Below are positions 24,801 to 31,209 of a DNA stretch of 41,337 bases, piece by piece. Under the pieces are notes generated by a model, which was given only the letters and a program-made list of their open reading frames with translations, did no database searches and had not been told where the DNA came from. This DNA comes from CS1-C013 sp964353745 (GTDB lineage: Archaea > Aenigmatarchaeota > Aenigmatarchaeia > Aenigmatarchaeales > Aenigmatarchaeaceae), in contig CAYGWD010000007.1 in assembly GCA_964353745.1 (NCBI GenBank), forward strand, positions 1 through 41,337. The letters are read 5' to 3'. Every line of letters begins with the position of its first letter. The stretch's first letter is position 1. Made by a program: the position numbers and the translations under genes.

Positions 24801-25651
24801 AAATCTAGGCTCAACGTATAGAATAATTCTCTTACTTTTTCCTGTTCAGCCAATTCCAATTCCTTTGGCCTTCTCTGCTCAAGTATTCGTCGTGCCGCAT
24901 CCAACAAAGTATATTCTTCCTCGCCAAGTCTGAATTCAGGCGGTACGGTGTGATAGATGTATCTTATTTTTCCAGGCACTTTGAATATCTCAACATCAGT
25001 GTCCCACACCTTGTATTTAGCAACAGGCTCTCCTGGTGGAGGTTGTGCCATGAATTTCGTGTACATGAAATTCGGCCTTATGGTCGGCTTGAAGAATTTC
25101 CTGTAGAGTTTTCTATCGCCAATGTGATAACCAACCAAGAATGGCTTTGCCTTTTTGATCAGTTCGCAATTCTCTAGCATTTCCTTTAAAGGGTAAAGGG
25201 CATTGTTGAGATAATGCTCCACGCATTTGCCATATTCTTCTGACTCCTTTGACTTTGTCTCCAAGTGCCTTATCTCTCTTGACAGATTGATGTAAGCTCC
25301 TATCGGGTCGCCCCTTAATTGCAAGGTAACCAAGTCACGTAGCCAGCCGTACCACACGCCTAGATATTTGGCGCAAGGTCCTGTTGCAACATTTTTTATC
25401 GATACCAATTTCTTCTCTTTCAGCGCGTTCATGATAGCATCAGCGATTTCCAAAATCATTTTTGTCTGGTCATAGTCGTACTCGTATTCCCTTGTCTCCG
25501 CCAAGATGATTCCAATGATATTTTTTTCCTCTATCAACTTTTCAATGACCCTTGCCATCACCACGTCGGAATCTTCAATGGTAAAACCGAAGATAGAGCC
25601 TAGACAGTTCATTCTGAGAATTCCTTCTTTGATTTCAGTTTCAAAAACCAT
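21875..25651 (-). CDS. Type II/IV secretion ATPase (T2SSE) interrupted by an intein
   Basis: 1258 residues as encoded; 745 after removal of the intein at 483-995. The N-terminal region (about 1-230) is divergent. The ATPase core has a RxxLxEANPVLDAEV segment, Walker A GSRGAGKTS (K460), an acidic box restored only on splicing (LCVED joined to TLELP), Walker B-like CLFIGEIRSREA and a His box GTIHGESA. These are hallmarks of GspE/FlaI/TadA-type hexameric ATPases, which power assembly of type IV filaments. It heads the appendage locus and is coupled to the platform gene. The first 63 bases upstream form a shared promoter with a divergent coiled-coil gene. Without splicing the ATPase would be inactive. 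Confidence 0.9.
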   Translation of the reverse strand: MVFETEIKEGILRMNCLGSIFGFTIEDSDVVMARVIEKLIEEKNIIGIILAETREYEYDYDQTKMILEIADAIMNALKEKKLVSIKNVATGPCAKYLGVWYGWLRDLVTLQLRGDPIGAYINLSREIRHLETKSKESEEYGKCVEHYLNNALYPLKEMLENCELIKKAKPFLVGYHIGDRKLYRKFFKPTIRPNFMYTKFMAQPPPGEPVAKYKVWDTDVEIFKVPGKIRYIYHTVPPEFRLGEEEYTLLDAARRILEQRRPKELELAEQEKVRELFYTLSLDLLRDLSEEMGKSFESSQLEKLAGILTRYTAGLGILEILLRDDKIQDVFINSPMGNLPIFINHQEFEECETNLVPTKADGDRWATRFKLISGRPLDEANPVLDAEVTVPGGVARIAAINPRLSPDGLGFALRRHRFKPWTFSLFLKEKFMNSLFGALMWFLASYGRTYLIAGSRGAGKTSLLGSTMLQILPYYRILCVEDSVTGDCEILYKRNGTMRREKIGNMIDSLIEKYGSKHTIKGHEILDKNQENIKVFSVDSDEKVVLADVSAFIRHKVEKEIFEIRTRTGKKIRVTGDHSLFTVGNNGGIEAIKCKDFKINDFIATPRTLFINNKPVEKIKLKDYPEFIKDVYILGEPIKKFIEKKFELAKSIAKKMNYSKSVPSRWKRTGIAPGKVFAEMTKGMETDKLFFKTDKNSKPLPLEIELDKDILTLIGLWLADGCYDKNAVILSVTDEPTREIVKNVANKLGLKTRMHSDGFSLVICSSSLKLLMQKIFKLEGNAYTKRIPEWIFNLSKEQIASVLRGLYSGDGYTAKAEVGISLTSENMIKDVQTLLLPFGIIGRINRISPRDKTQSLRISSIKTLKPFLENIGFLQDERNAYVKGLCSKKSTHDKTDIIPLSVELKKSISSFYGDFNNYDYIKRNNNIGREKLNEIITKMRADGGDVLELLNTLANSDIFWDQITDIKKQTITDYVYDISVPINENFVCENIFAHNTLELPIEQLRSFGYNIERLKSRSVITRVELELPAEEVVRTALRLGDSCLFIGEIRSREAKALFEAMRIGAMANVVAGTIHGESAYGIFDRIVNDLGVPPTSFKATDLVVVCNKLKTTDGLRTFRRITEVTEVRKHWKRDPADEGGFVNLMEYRSDEDTLKPTDTLLNGESNILNQIAERVPGWSGRWELVWDNIQLRAKILDTVVEIAQKVNNPDLLEAETTIKVNEMFHEIAEKSRKEIGTVDTKRVYEEWLDWFKKYAKAV
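22667..24205 (-). other. Intein with LAGLIDADG endonuclease inside the ATPase
   Basis: 513 residues (protein 483-995), from Ser1 in SVTGDCEIL to Asn in FAHN, followed by extein Thr. Splicing blocks are visible: the N-terminal block, block B with TGDHSLF, a block F VYDISVPINENFVCEN and terminal HN. A two-motif LAGLIDADG endonuclease lies between (IGLWLADG at about residue 711, LRGLYSGDG at about 805), so it looks active both in splicing and in homing. The nucleophiles are Ser1 and Thr+1 rather than Cys. Insertion is between the Asp of VED and Thr of TLELP in the ATPase active site, the kind of invariant site inteins favour. Confidence 0.93.
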
Positions 25652-25714
25652 TAATACGCCTTTGTTTATCCAATATTTATATTAAGCCTTCTAATAATAA
25701 TATTTGTTGGTTTA

Positions 25715-26104
25715 ATGGCAGAAAAAGATATCCAAGCTGTTTTGAACGAGGTTGTGAGGAGGGCTAACGAGACCGTTAGAAGATTGCGCGACTTGGAGGA
25801 AAGGGATTCTTTGATTGAGAACCGCGTTAACAGTTTGGAGGATAGTGTTTTAAGTCTTACAGAAGACAAAAAAGATATTAACGACAAGACAACGATCAAG
25901 ATGGACGAGATAGAAAAAAATATAATTAGGATTGATAATGAATTATTAAGGATAAACAAGAATATGGAGAAGGTCGCCAAGAAAAACGAGCTAAAGGAAT
26001 TGGAGAGCATGATATCTATTTATAATCCGCTTCGAACAAATTTTATAACAAGGGATGAGGTTGAGAGAGTGCTTGACGAGAGGTTAAAGAATGTTTCCGT
26101 TTAG
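25715..26104 (+). CDS. Coiled-coil protein, 129 residues
   Basis: Soluble and strongly helical. Heptad-like charged sequence runs from about residue 10 to 100 (ERDSLIENRVNSLEDSV, DEIEKNIIRIDNELLRINKN), followed by a short segment ending FITRDEVERVLDERLK. No Cys or membrane segment. It is divergent from the secretion ATPase with a 63-base shared promoter region, and overlaps the next gene by 14 bases. By position and character it could be an analogue of the coiled-coil FlaC/D/E accessory proteins beside the archaellum ATPase, but no sequence match is claimed. Family unknown. Confidence 0.7.
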   Translation: MAEKDIQAVLNEVVRRANETVRRLRDLEERDSLIENRVNSLEDSVLSLTEDKKDINDKTTIKMDEIEKNIIRIDNELLRINKNMEKVAKKNELKELESMISIYNPLRTNFITRDEVERVLDERLKNVSV

Positions 26105-26873
26105 CGTTGGTAAAAAGAAGGAAGAGACCAAGAAGGTTTATATTCCTGTTGACATTGTTTTAAGATATTCTGCCCAAGGCCTTTCTGAGCCTGATATAAT
26201 TGCCAGGCTGGAAGAGCAGGGCTTTGCTCCTGATTACATTGACAAGGCTTTGAGAATAGCGTTAAAGGAAAAAGTGATTTCTGGAGCGCCTCCCACACCA
26301 ATGGAGATGGCAGAAGGAACTTTTCTAGAAGCGCCGGCTCCAACGCCTTTCGGGGCAATGGAAACGCCAACAGGTCCTGTTCCTATTGGAGAGGTTACGA
26401 GGAGACCGATGCCCATCGGGTATCCGCCGGAGAGAGTTGTTCAAGGCCAGCAAGACTTTCCGCAACAATTACAAGACCAGATGCAACAGCAGTTTCAAGG
26501 ACGATCGCAAGAGAAGACGGAAACGCAGCCAGCTACGGAAATAACTGTTGAAGAAATTATTGAAGCAATAATTGCTGAGAGATGGAAGGACTTCGAGACA
26601 AGATTAGAAACGTTTGAGAAGAGGGACATACAACTTCATAACGAGATAGAAGCGCTTAGCAAGAGGATAGCATCGTTTGAAAATGTCTTGCAGGAAAAAG
26701 AAAAGACCATGATTTCTAAACTGGATGAGTTCGGCGAATCCATGACAGGCATAGAAGGCAGGATAGGTTCCATAGAAAGGGTTTTCAAAGATTTTTTACC
26801 AGAGCTGACAACGAACATTAGAACTATGTCTGACCTTGTGGAAAGAATGAAAAAAGAAAAAGAAAGTAACTGA
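26091..26873 (+). CDS. Coiled-coil adaptor with N-terminal helical domain, 260 residues
   Basis: Three parts. Residues about 15-62 form a compact helical domain (YIPVDIVLRYSAQGLSEPDI, then LEEQGFAPDYIDKALRIALK) resembling a small helix-turn or UBA-like fold. About 63-155 is a Pro/Gln-rich linker. About 156-255 is a long coiled coil (ALSKRIASFENVLQEKEKT, ERVFKDFLPELTTNIRTM). It overlaps and is co-transcribed with the preceding coiled-coil gene. A flexible tether between two interaction domains suits a cytoplasmic adaptor for the neighbouring ATPase and platform; that is inference. No known family recognised. Confidence 0.68.
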   Translation: MFPFSVGKKKEETKKVYIPVDIVLRYSAQGLSEPDIIARLEEQGFAPDYIDKALRIALKEKVISGAPPTPMEMAEGTFLEAPAPTPFGAMETPTGPVPIGEVTRRPMPIGYPPERVVQGQQDFPQQLQDQMQQQFQGRSQEKTETQPATEITVEEIIEAIIAERWKDFETRLETFEKRDIQLHNEIEALSKRIASFENVLQEKEKTMISKLDEFGESMTGIEGRIGSIERVFKDFLPELTTNIRTMSDLVERMKKEKESN

Positions 26874-26895
26874 AATCACTAGCCTTATAGATTTA

Positions 26896-27420
26896 TTATT
26901 CTCCTTTTTCAGAGAACATCCATAAGACTGCTAAACCGACTATGATTAATAGCCAAGATCCGGCTCCAATTGCAGGCAATGCTCCTAAACCTATCAATGC
27001 AGCACCGCCAGACATCCAAAATATCAAAGCTGTTACTCCTATTACAAGTATTGTCATAATAGAGCCATGTATTTTGAATGGGTGGTCTTCTACTTTGTGA
27101 GGATTCCCTTTTTCATCTAATTTTACTCCAACGACTTTAATGTTTCCTACTTCTATTAGTGACAATATCACTAGGAATCCGATTGCTGCTACTATTAAAC
27201 CTGTTGACATTGTTGCTATTACTGATATCACGCTACCTGGAACTGCAAGTAGTATCATGAAACCTATTATGATTGATACTAATGCAGCTGGTGCTTTTGT
27301 TTTGAATATTGCAACTTTTGTCAATATTCCGTAGACTACTGCGAAGCTGAGTACCCACAAGAGTACCTCTGGTAAGCCCAAGCCTGTAAGGAATGCCATA
27401 CCCGTTGTTAAATCTGTCAT
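26896..27420 (-). CDS. Membrane protein, paralogue A of a three-gene family
   Basis: 174 residues with five to six predicted helices. The first half carries EVLLWVLSFAVVYGILTK, then a short basic segment and a second helix pair; a soluble loop (GVKLDEKGNPHKVEDHPFK) separates it from the C-terminal helices (LVIGVTALIFWMSGGAAL, WLLIIVGLAVLWMF). It shares with the next two genes upstream an L(L/I)xxLxxAVV(Y/F)G core followed by basic residues and a further helix. GGTG precedes the ATG. The stop is 22 bases from the convergent coiled-coil gene. Substrate or role unknown; it may be part of the envelope machine next door. Confidence 0.7.
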   Translation of the reverse strand: MTDLTTGMAFLTGLGLPEVLLWVLSFAVVYGILTKVAIFKTKAPAALVSIIIGFMILLAVPGSVISVIATMSTGLIVAAIGFLVILSLIEVGNIKVVGVKLDEKGNPHKVEDHPFKIHGSIMTILVIGVTALIFWMSGGAALIGLGALPAIGAGSWLLIIVGLAVLWMFSEKGE

Positions 27421-27441
27421 TTTTTACACCGTTTTTATTTT

Positions 27442-28026
27442 TTATTTTTCTCCTTCTTTAGTTAATATCCATACACTTGCCATCATAACGATAAGGAATA
27501 CTCCGATTGCTGCTATTGGCGTTGAAATCGCTATTGCTGGAATTGCTATGAAGCTCATTCCGCCTGCTCCAACGAATACCAATATTGCAATTATTATCAA
27601 AGCTGTCGCGAAAAACTTTGGATGCTTTGCAAAAATGTGTTCTCCGCTCACTTTGGTTCCTGTTATTTCAAGGAAAATCATTGTAACAATCAAACCAAAA
27701 GCAACCGCTATTGCCGACGTTGCCAAATTGCTAATGAAGTTTGCGGCCATTGTTCCTGCGGCAGCTACCAACACAAGGAATGAAGAGACTATTGATATCA
27801 CTCCTCTTGCTGTTATTGATTTAGGCAACTCTATGTGAGATAATATGCCGTACACAACTGCCAATGTTAGCAACCATAGCAATACTAACTGGAATCCTGC
27901 GTCTCTCAATGTGACTATCATTGACTCGATCGGATTCAATTCCATCGCGAATGCTGGCGCTACGCTAATTAAAAAACCTACTAGTAACGCCCAAGTATTT
28001 TCGATTTTTTCTGTTGGTTTTTTCAT
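27442..28026 (-). CDS. Membrane protein, paralogue B
   Basis: 194 residues from the ATG at 28026, which follows AGTGAT; a GTG nine bases upstream is less likely. The N-terminus (MKKPTEKIENTWALLVGFLISVAPAFAME) looks like a signal peptide, unlike paralogues A and C. Then comes the shared core QLVLLWLLTLAVVYGILSHIE, a basic turn (PKSITARG), further helices, a short soluble loop (TKVSGEHIFAKHPK) and two C-terminal helices. It precedes paralogue A by 21 bases and probably shares its transcript. A promoter with two copies of a 10-bp repeat lies ahead. Function unknown. Confidence 0.7.
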   Translation of the reverse strand: MKKPTEKIENTWALLVGFLISVAPAFAMELNPIESMIVTLRDAGFQLVLLWLLTLAVVYGILSHIELPKSITARGVISIVSSFLVLVAAAGTMAANFISNLATSAIAVAFGLIVTMIFLEITGTKVSGEHIFAKHPKFFATALIIIAILVFVGAGGMSFIAIPAIAISTPIAAIGVFLIVMMASVWILTKEGEK

Positions 28027-28035
28027 ATTAATCAC

Positions 28036-28045
28036 TTTACTACCT
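28036..28045. promoter_or_regulatory. TTTACTACCT repeat, promoter-proximal copy
   Basis: Ten-base direct repeat matched exactly at 28086-28095, 50 bp (about five helical turns) away. A TATA-like CTTTAAATATTAG (about 28068-28080, minus strand) lies between the copies, and this copy abuts the ribosome binding site of paralogue B. Spacing and position suit operators for a looping or dimeric repressor; this is inference. Confidence 0.35.
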
Positions 28046-28085
28046 AATAGTAACTATACGTAGAACTAATATTTAAAGGTGATGG

Positions 28086-28095
28086 TTTACTACCT
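28086..28095. promoter_or_regulatory. TTTACTACCT repeat, upstream copy
   Basis: Second copy of the 28036-28045 repeat, located upstream of the TATA-like element of paralogue B and just before the stop region of paralogue C. See the other copy for the reasoning. Confidence 0.33.
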
Positions 28096-28103
28096 GTTGA
28101 TAA

Positions 28104-28592
28104 CTACTGTTGTTTATGCTGTGGGCCTTCAGTTTTGTAAGCAAACCAGAAAATGACTATTATGAATACTATGAATAAAAGAAGCAAAAGATTTTGTCCG
28201 CCACCCACTATTGGTAATGATGGGAACGAACCGATGTACAAATAGCCTATTGAAAATAATAAGAATAATATGGCTCCGTTTATTACCAGTGCATCAGAGC
28301 TGTCTTTTCCATGCTGACCCTTTCTTACACCGAAAGCTTCCAATGTAAAAATTATAAAGAACATGGCAACAAAGAATATTGAAATGCTTCCGAACTGGGA
28401 CCATAGAAAACTAATAAAGGATGTATTAGAAGCAGCAAAAAAAGCCAAGGCTACTGATACAAGCAAATTAACTCCCCTGTTCTTGAAAACATTGGAAGCA
28501 TTTACAGCACCAAAGACAACCGCTAAAACGAATAGGAAAGGTATCAAAAACTGCTCTGATTGGAACATTGTAAAATCAAAAATAGAGACCAT
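28104..28592 (-). CDS. Membrane protein, paralogue C
   Basis: 162 residues, about five helices. EQFLIPFLFVLAVVFGAVNA followed by a basic turn (FKNRG) and VNLLVSVALAFFAAS aligns with the cores of paralogues A and B. A soluble loop with RKGQHGKDSSDALV precedes two final helices, and the tail is short and polar (PQHKQQ). Its start lies one base after the preceding stop, so it is translationally coupled to the 197-residue membrane protein. The family is recognisable only within this locus; I cannot name it. Confidence 0.68.
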   Translation of the reverse strand: MVSIFDFTMFQSEQFLIPFLFVLAVVFGAVNASNVFKNRGVNLLVSVALAFFAASNTSFISFLWSQFGSISIFFVAMFFIIFTLEAFGVRKGQHGKDSSDALVINGAILFLLFSIGYLYIGSFPSLPIVGGGQNLLLLLFIVFIIVIFWFAYKTEGPQHKQQ

Positions 28593-28593
28593 T

Positions 28594-29187
28594 TTAACCC
28601 TCTAGTTGTTTTATTTTTCTCCTTACTTTGAATAATTCTTCCTGATAGGTAGCATAGGCTTGTGCAGCACCTGGATTTGAAGACCTATCTCTTTCATATT
28701 TCTGAGCTTCTTGAACTATATGCCTTTCTTCTTCATACAGTTTTTCTAATTCCTTATCCTTGCTTAGTTTTTTACCTGCCTCTTTTGCTACTGCACCTAG
28801 CATTTTCGCGCCACTTGGTGTAGCAGCCGGATGCCATATTATACTTACAAAAAACAAAAATAAAGCAAGAGCCAAAGCTATCCATAGCCATCCTAAAAAT
28901 AAAGGTATTAAATTTCCATACCAGCCAGAATAAACAATGTAAATATAAGATATCAAGCTCGTTAAATATTGAAGGCCTTTATTATCTCCGCTTACTCTGC
29001 CTACAGTTCCTTTTGAAAATGCTACTAGAAATAAAAACAACAAGACATGAGGTATTAAAATTAAATATATAACTTTGTCTTGGACTAGTGGATATTTAGA
29101 AATTATGCTAGGGTTTATCTTTAATATTTGTTCAAATATCAATCTAAACAAGTCTACTGATCCACCAGATAAATAATTAAATGCCAT
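28594..29187 (-). CDS. Membrane protein with C-terminal coiled coil, 197 residues
   Basis: Three to four helices occupy residues about 40-120 (KVIYLILIPHVLLFLFLV, LISYIYIVYSGW, IPLFLGWLWIALALALFLF). A cytoplasmic, charged helical tail follows (about 130-197), with KLSKDKELEKLYEEERHIVQ and a terminal EELFKVRRKIKQLEG. A TATA-like element 18-28 bases before the ATG predicts a leaderless transcript, so this gene probably heads the four-gene membrane operon 29187 to 26896. The tail could bind the nearby soluble coiled-coil proteins. Function unknown. Confidence 0.68.
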   Translation of the reverse strand: MAFNYLSGGSVDLFRLIFEQILKINPSIISKYPLVQDKVIYLILIPHVLLFLFLVAFSKGTVGRVSGDNKGLQYLTSLISYIYIVYSGWYGNLIPLFLGWLWIALALALFLFFVSIIWHPAATPSGAKMLGAVAKEAGKKLSKDKELEKLYEEERHIVQEAQKYERDRSSNPGAAQAYATYQEELFKVRRKIKQLEG

Positions 29188-29212
29188 AAGAAAAATATAG
29201 AAACTTGTATAT

Positions 29213-29317
29213 TTATAAGTTATTTATAAATATTTTGTGTTTAAATCTATCTTCCTCGAAATCATCAGTAGTTCTTCTTATCATTTTGGGTTTCTTTTCA
29301 AAAGGAATTTTAATCAC
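29213..29317 (-). CDS. Possible 34-residue protein
   Basis: A GTG-started frame at 29317 overlaps the stop of the 215-residue gene and ends TAA at 29213-29215. The product would be basic and acidic, starting MIKIPFEKKPKMIRRTTDDF and ending FKHKIFINNL. It fills most of the gap before the membrane operon. No separate ribosome site exists beyond the overlapping GTGAT. An internal ATG would give only 23 residues. Plausible but weakly supported. Confidence 0.28.
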   Translation of the reverse strand: MIKIPFEKKPKMIRRTTDDFEEDRFKHKIFINNL

Positions 29318-29957
29318 AACAATACTCTTTATATGAAAGATTCACCTTCGGTTGCCTTGCATTTCGAGTTTTCTTTGCAGGTGGATTTAACATTTTCTTA
29401 AGCTCAAACAGGGACTTTCTGTAATTCAACTCGCCCATGGCATAATTTAGGTCGTCATTCCTTTGAGCTCTCCTCAGAGTATCTTTTTCTGCAATTTCCT
29501 TGGTTAATTGTGCTAAATATCCTACTTCAGCTTCATCTAATCTAGCTTCAACGTCATCTATGAATTTGTCAATGCCATAATCTTTCCTACCTTCGAAAAA
29601 TCCAGCTATTGTTTTAACAGCGGGTTTTACAAAATAAGAACCTAAAACGCCTCTAGCGTCCATATAACGATAAATAGTAGCAAGATTTGCAGGGTGTCCA
29701 CGTTCATCACGTAAACCTTTTTCTAAAATTCCAGAATCTGTAACTTGAGTAAATAAACCACTAGATTCTTCAATTTCATCTTCAGGACCAGGTTTTTCTC
29801 CTTCTAGCAACCCCATATGTTGTAAAGTATTTAAACATATTTCAGGCGGTCCACTAATTTCTGCAAGATCTTCTTGATATAAAGCTTTACTTATGGCTCT
29901 AGGTAATGTATGCATTAATGTTTCATAATCTACAAGATTAATTTGTCCTTCTGCCAT
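29310..29957 (-). CDS. Hypothetical soluble protein, 215 residues
   Basis: Start placed at the ATG at 29957 (MAEGQINLVDYETLMHTLPR); a GTG nine bases upstream is the alternative. The N-terminal 100 residues are helical and acidic, with a possible winged-helix-like pattern (ISKALYQEDLAEISGPPE, CLNTLQHMGLL). The middle contains YRYMDARGVLGSYFVKPAVK. The C-terminal part is a charged helix (DKFIDDVEARLDEAEVGYLA, FELKKMLNPP) ending in a basic tail and CCD. No membrane helix. It is a single gene between two promoter-rich gaps. Family unknown; a regulator is possible but unproven. Confidence 0.55.
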   Translation of the reverse strand: MAEGQINLVDYETLMHTLPRAISKALYQEDLAEISGPPEICLNTLQHMGLLEGEKPGPEDEIEESSGLFTQVTDSGILEKGLRDERGHPANLATIYRYMDARGVLGSYFVKPAVKTIAGFFEGRKDYGIDKFIDDVEARLDEAEVGYLAQLTKEIAEKDTLRRAQRNDDLNYAMGELNYRKSLFELKKMLNPPAKKTRNARQPKVNLSYKEYCCD

Positions 29958-30022
29958 ACTTTTCACTAATATCTTATTACATGATAAGATTTAAATATTT
30001 ATCACTTTACGGTGAATAAACA

Positions 30023-30038
30023 GATAGATTTATATATC
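30023..30038 (+). promoter_or_regulatory. Shared 16-bp promoter core, copy 1
   Basis: GATAGATTTATATATC is identical to 31174-31189. It contains the TATA box TTTATATA and lies 31-46 bases before the start of the small gene at 30069, leaving room for a GGTGAT ribosome site. Confidence 0.6.
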
Positions 30039-30068
30039 GGTTAACATATACTACTATATGGTGATAAT

Positions 30069-30170
30069 ATGGGTCAATCTGAAGGTATGAACGTTCATAA
30101 AATGTGTTTAAGAAATAACAATCAACACACAGGAAACCTAAATCATGCAAACAGCCAAAACGGTCATTGA
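30069..30170 (+). CDS. 33-residue His/Asn-rich small protein
   Basis: Starts at ATG 30069, preceded by GGTGAT (30060-30065), a perfect six-base match to the 16S tail seen at the start of this window, three bases before the start. The TATA core lies 31-46 bases upstream. The product begins MGQSEGMNVHKMCLRNNN and is rich in His and Asn with one Cys; no helix or signal. It ends 12 bases before a convergent gene. The combination of a perfect ribosome site and a promoter shared with another gene makes expression likely, although the product resembles nothing I know. Confidence 0.5.
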   Translation: MGQSEGMNVHKMCLRNNNQHTGNLNHANSQNGH

Positions 30171-30181
30171 TTTTTCTTTTT

Positions 30182-30424
30182 TTATTTTTCTATTTTAAAT
30201 ATTCCTAATTCTTCGCACGTCTCTAATATGCCATAAGCGAAGACAATGCTCTCGAAAGCTCTGATGAAATCTTTCTCATTCAAGAAATGCTTTGAATCTG
30301 AAACGTAAGCTTTAGTATTCTCAAGCATCTCTTCGCCTTTATCACCGACTGCTTCGACCTTGTTGATCATCGGCTCGATTTTTTCAAGCATCTTCAGTGT
30401 CTCTTCCAGCAGTTTCTCCATCAT
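30182..30424 (-). CDS. Small helical protein, 80 residues
   Basis: Acidic, all-helical: LEETLKMLEKIEPMINKVEA, then KGEEMLENTKAYVSDSKHFLN, ending FGILETCEELGIFKIEK-like sequence. The pattern of two long helices and a C-terminal hairpin resembles small archaeal DUF357-type proteins, but that is only a resemblance. It overlaps the diphthine synthase stop by four bases (ATGA) and is certainly co-transcribed with it. No active-site motif; function unknown. Confidence 0.72.
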   Translation of the reverse strand: MMEKLLEETLKMLEKIEPMINKVEAVGDKGEEMLENTKAYVSDSKHFLNEKDFIRAFESIVFAYGILETCEELGIFKIEK

Positions 30425-31137
30425 ATCACCTCTAAGAAGTCTTTCTCCCTGAAATGCATCTTGCCAGGTATTATCAGAACAGCAGGGCTTTCAATGCTCT
30501 TCGCTCTCAAGCCTCTGACACTGTCATAATAAATCTTAGCATCGCCTCCTGCCTTTGAGAAGGCAATCAGCTGGTCCGTCTCCTTGATTATCTTCTTATT
30601 CAAGAGCATGCTCAATGCATCAGCAACCTTCATTATAATGTTGTTCTCAACGTCTAGATCTAGCAGCAACAACGTGTGCAAACCTAATTTCTTATTGGTA
30701 TGAATAGCGTCCTTTACATTGTTTAACTTACCACTGAGAGGAATTGTTGCAACCTTTCCGTATTTGTACAATTGTAAGCCAACCTCGCCTATCGCAGAGA
30801 ATATGGAAGCATTATGGATTATTTTAACAGGTATCTTCTTTCTTTTCGCATCGTACGCAATGTCTATGTGAGTGGTGGCTGCTAGCGGATCTCCTGGAAC
30901 AAACAAGACAACATCATTTTTCTTGGCCTTTTCAATGAACAGATCTAGGTTCTCTTCTAGGTCGTTCCTCTTCAGTATCTTGACATCCTTTCCTATAATT
31001 TCCTTTAGGTTTTCTAATGAACCTTTCCAAACAGAAGTGTATAATTCTATGAAGCAATCGCATTTCTTGGCTGTCTCTATTGCCCTCAAAGTCAAATCCT
31101 TCTCATCGTTCAAACCAAGCCCTATGAGATAGAGCAT
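30421..31137 (-). CDS. dphB: Diphthine synthase
   Basis: 238 residues, full length for the family. DphB is a SAM-dependent methyltransferase that methylates the modified histidine of elongation factor 2 on the way to diphthamide. Visible signatures are MLYLIGLGLNDEKDLTLRA, a tetrapyrrole-methylase-type start, then VLFVPGDPLAATTHIDI, HNASIFSAIGEVGLQLYKYG and the C-terminal VLIIPGKMHFREKDFLE. It is followed, with overlap, by an unrelated small helical gene. Other diphthamide genes (dph2, dph6) are not in the window. Confidence in the family is high. Confidence 0.93.
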   Translation of the reverse strand: MLYLIGLGLNDEKDLTLRAIETAKKCDCFIELYTSVWKGSLENLKEIIGKDVKILKRNDLEENLDLFIEKAKKNDVVLFVPGDPLAATTHIDIAYDAKRKKIPVKIIHNASIFSAIGEVGLQLYKYGKVATIPLSGKLNNVKDAIHTNKKLGLHTLLLLDLDVENNIIMKVADALSMLLNKKIIKETDQLIAFSKAGGDAKIYYDSVRGLRAKSIESPAVLIIPGKMHFREKDFLEVI

Positions 31138-31173
31138 AGATTAAATTAGTTTAGATTAAAATAAATAAGGAGC

Positions 31174-31189
31174 GATAGATTTATATATC
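31174..31189 (+). promoter_or_regulatory. Shared 16-bp promoter core, copy 2
   Basis: Exact copy of 30023-30038. With the TATA box at about 31180-31187, transcription should start near 31210, which is an ATG. The transcript would therefore be leaderless and the upstream ATG at 31201 would not be included. Confidence 0.58.
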
Positions 31190-31209
31190 ACCAGATAGTA
31201 ATGATTGGT

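Noticed and set aside
547..25651. Prepilin peptidase (PibD/EppA/FlaK-type) within the pilus locus
   Set aside because: No gene shows the aspartic-peptidase GxGD-type motif in a multi-helix protein, so processing must rely on an enzyme outside the window if the Gly leaders are cleaved.
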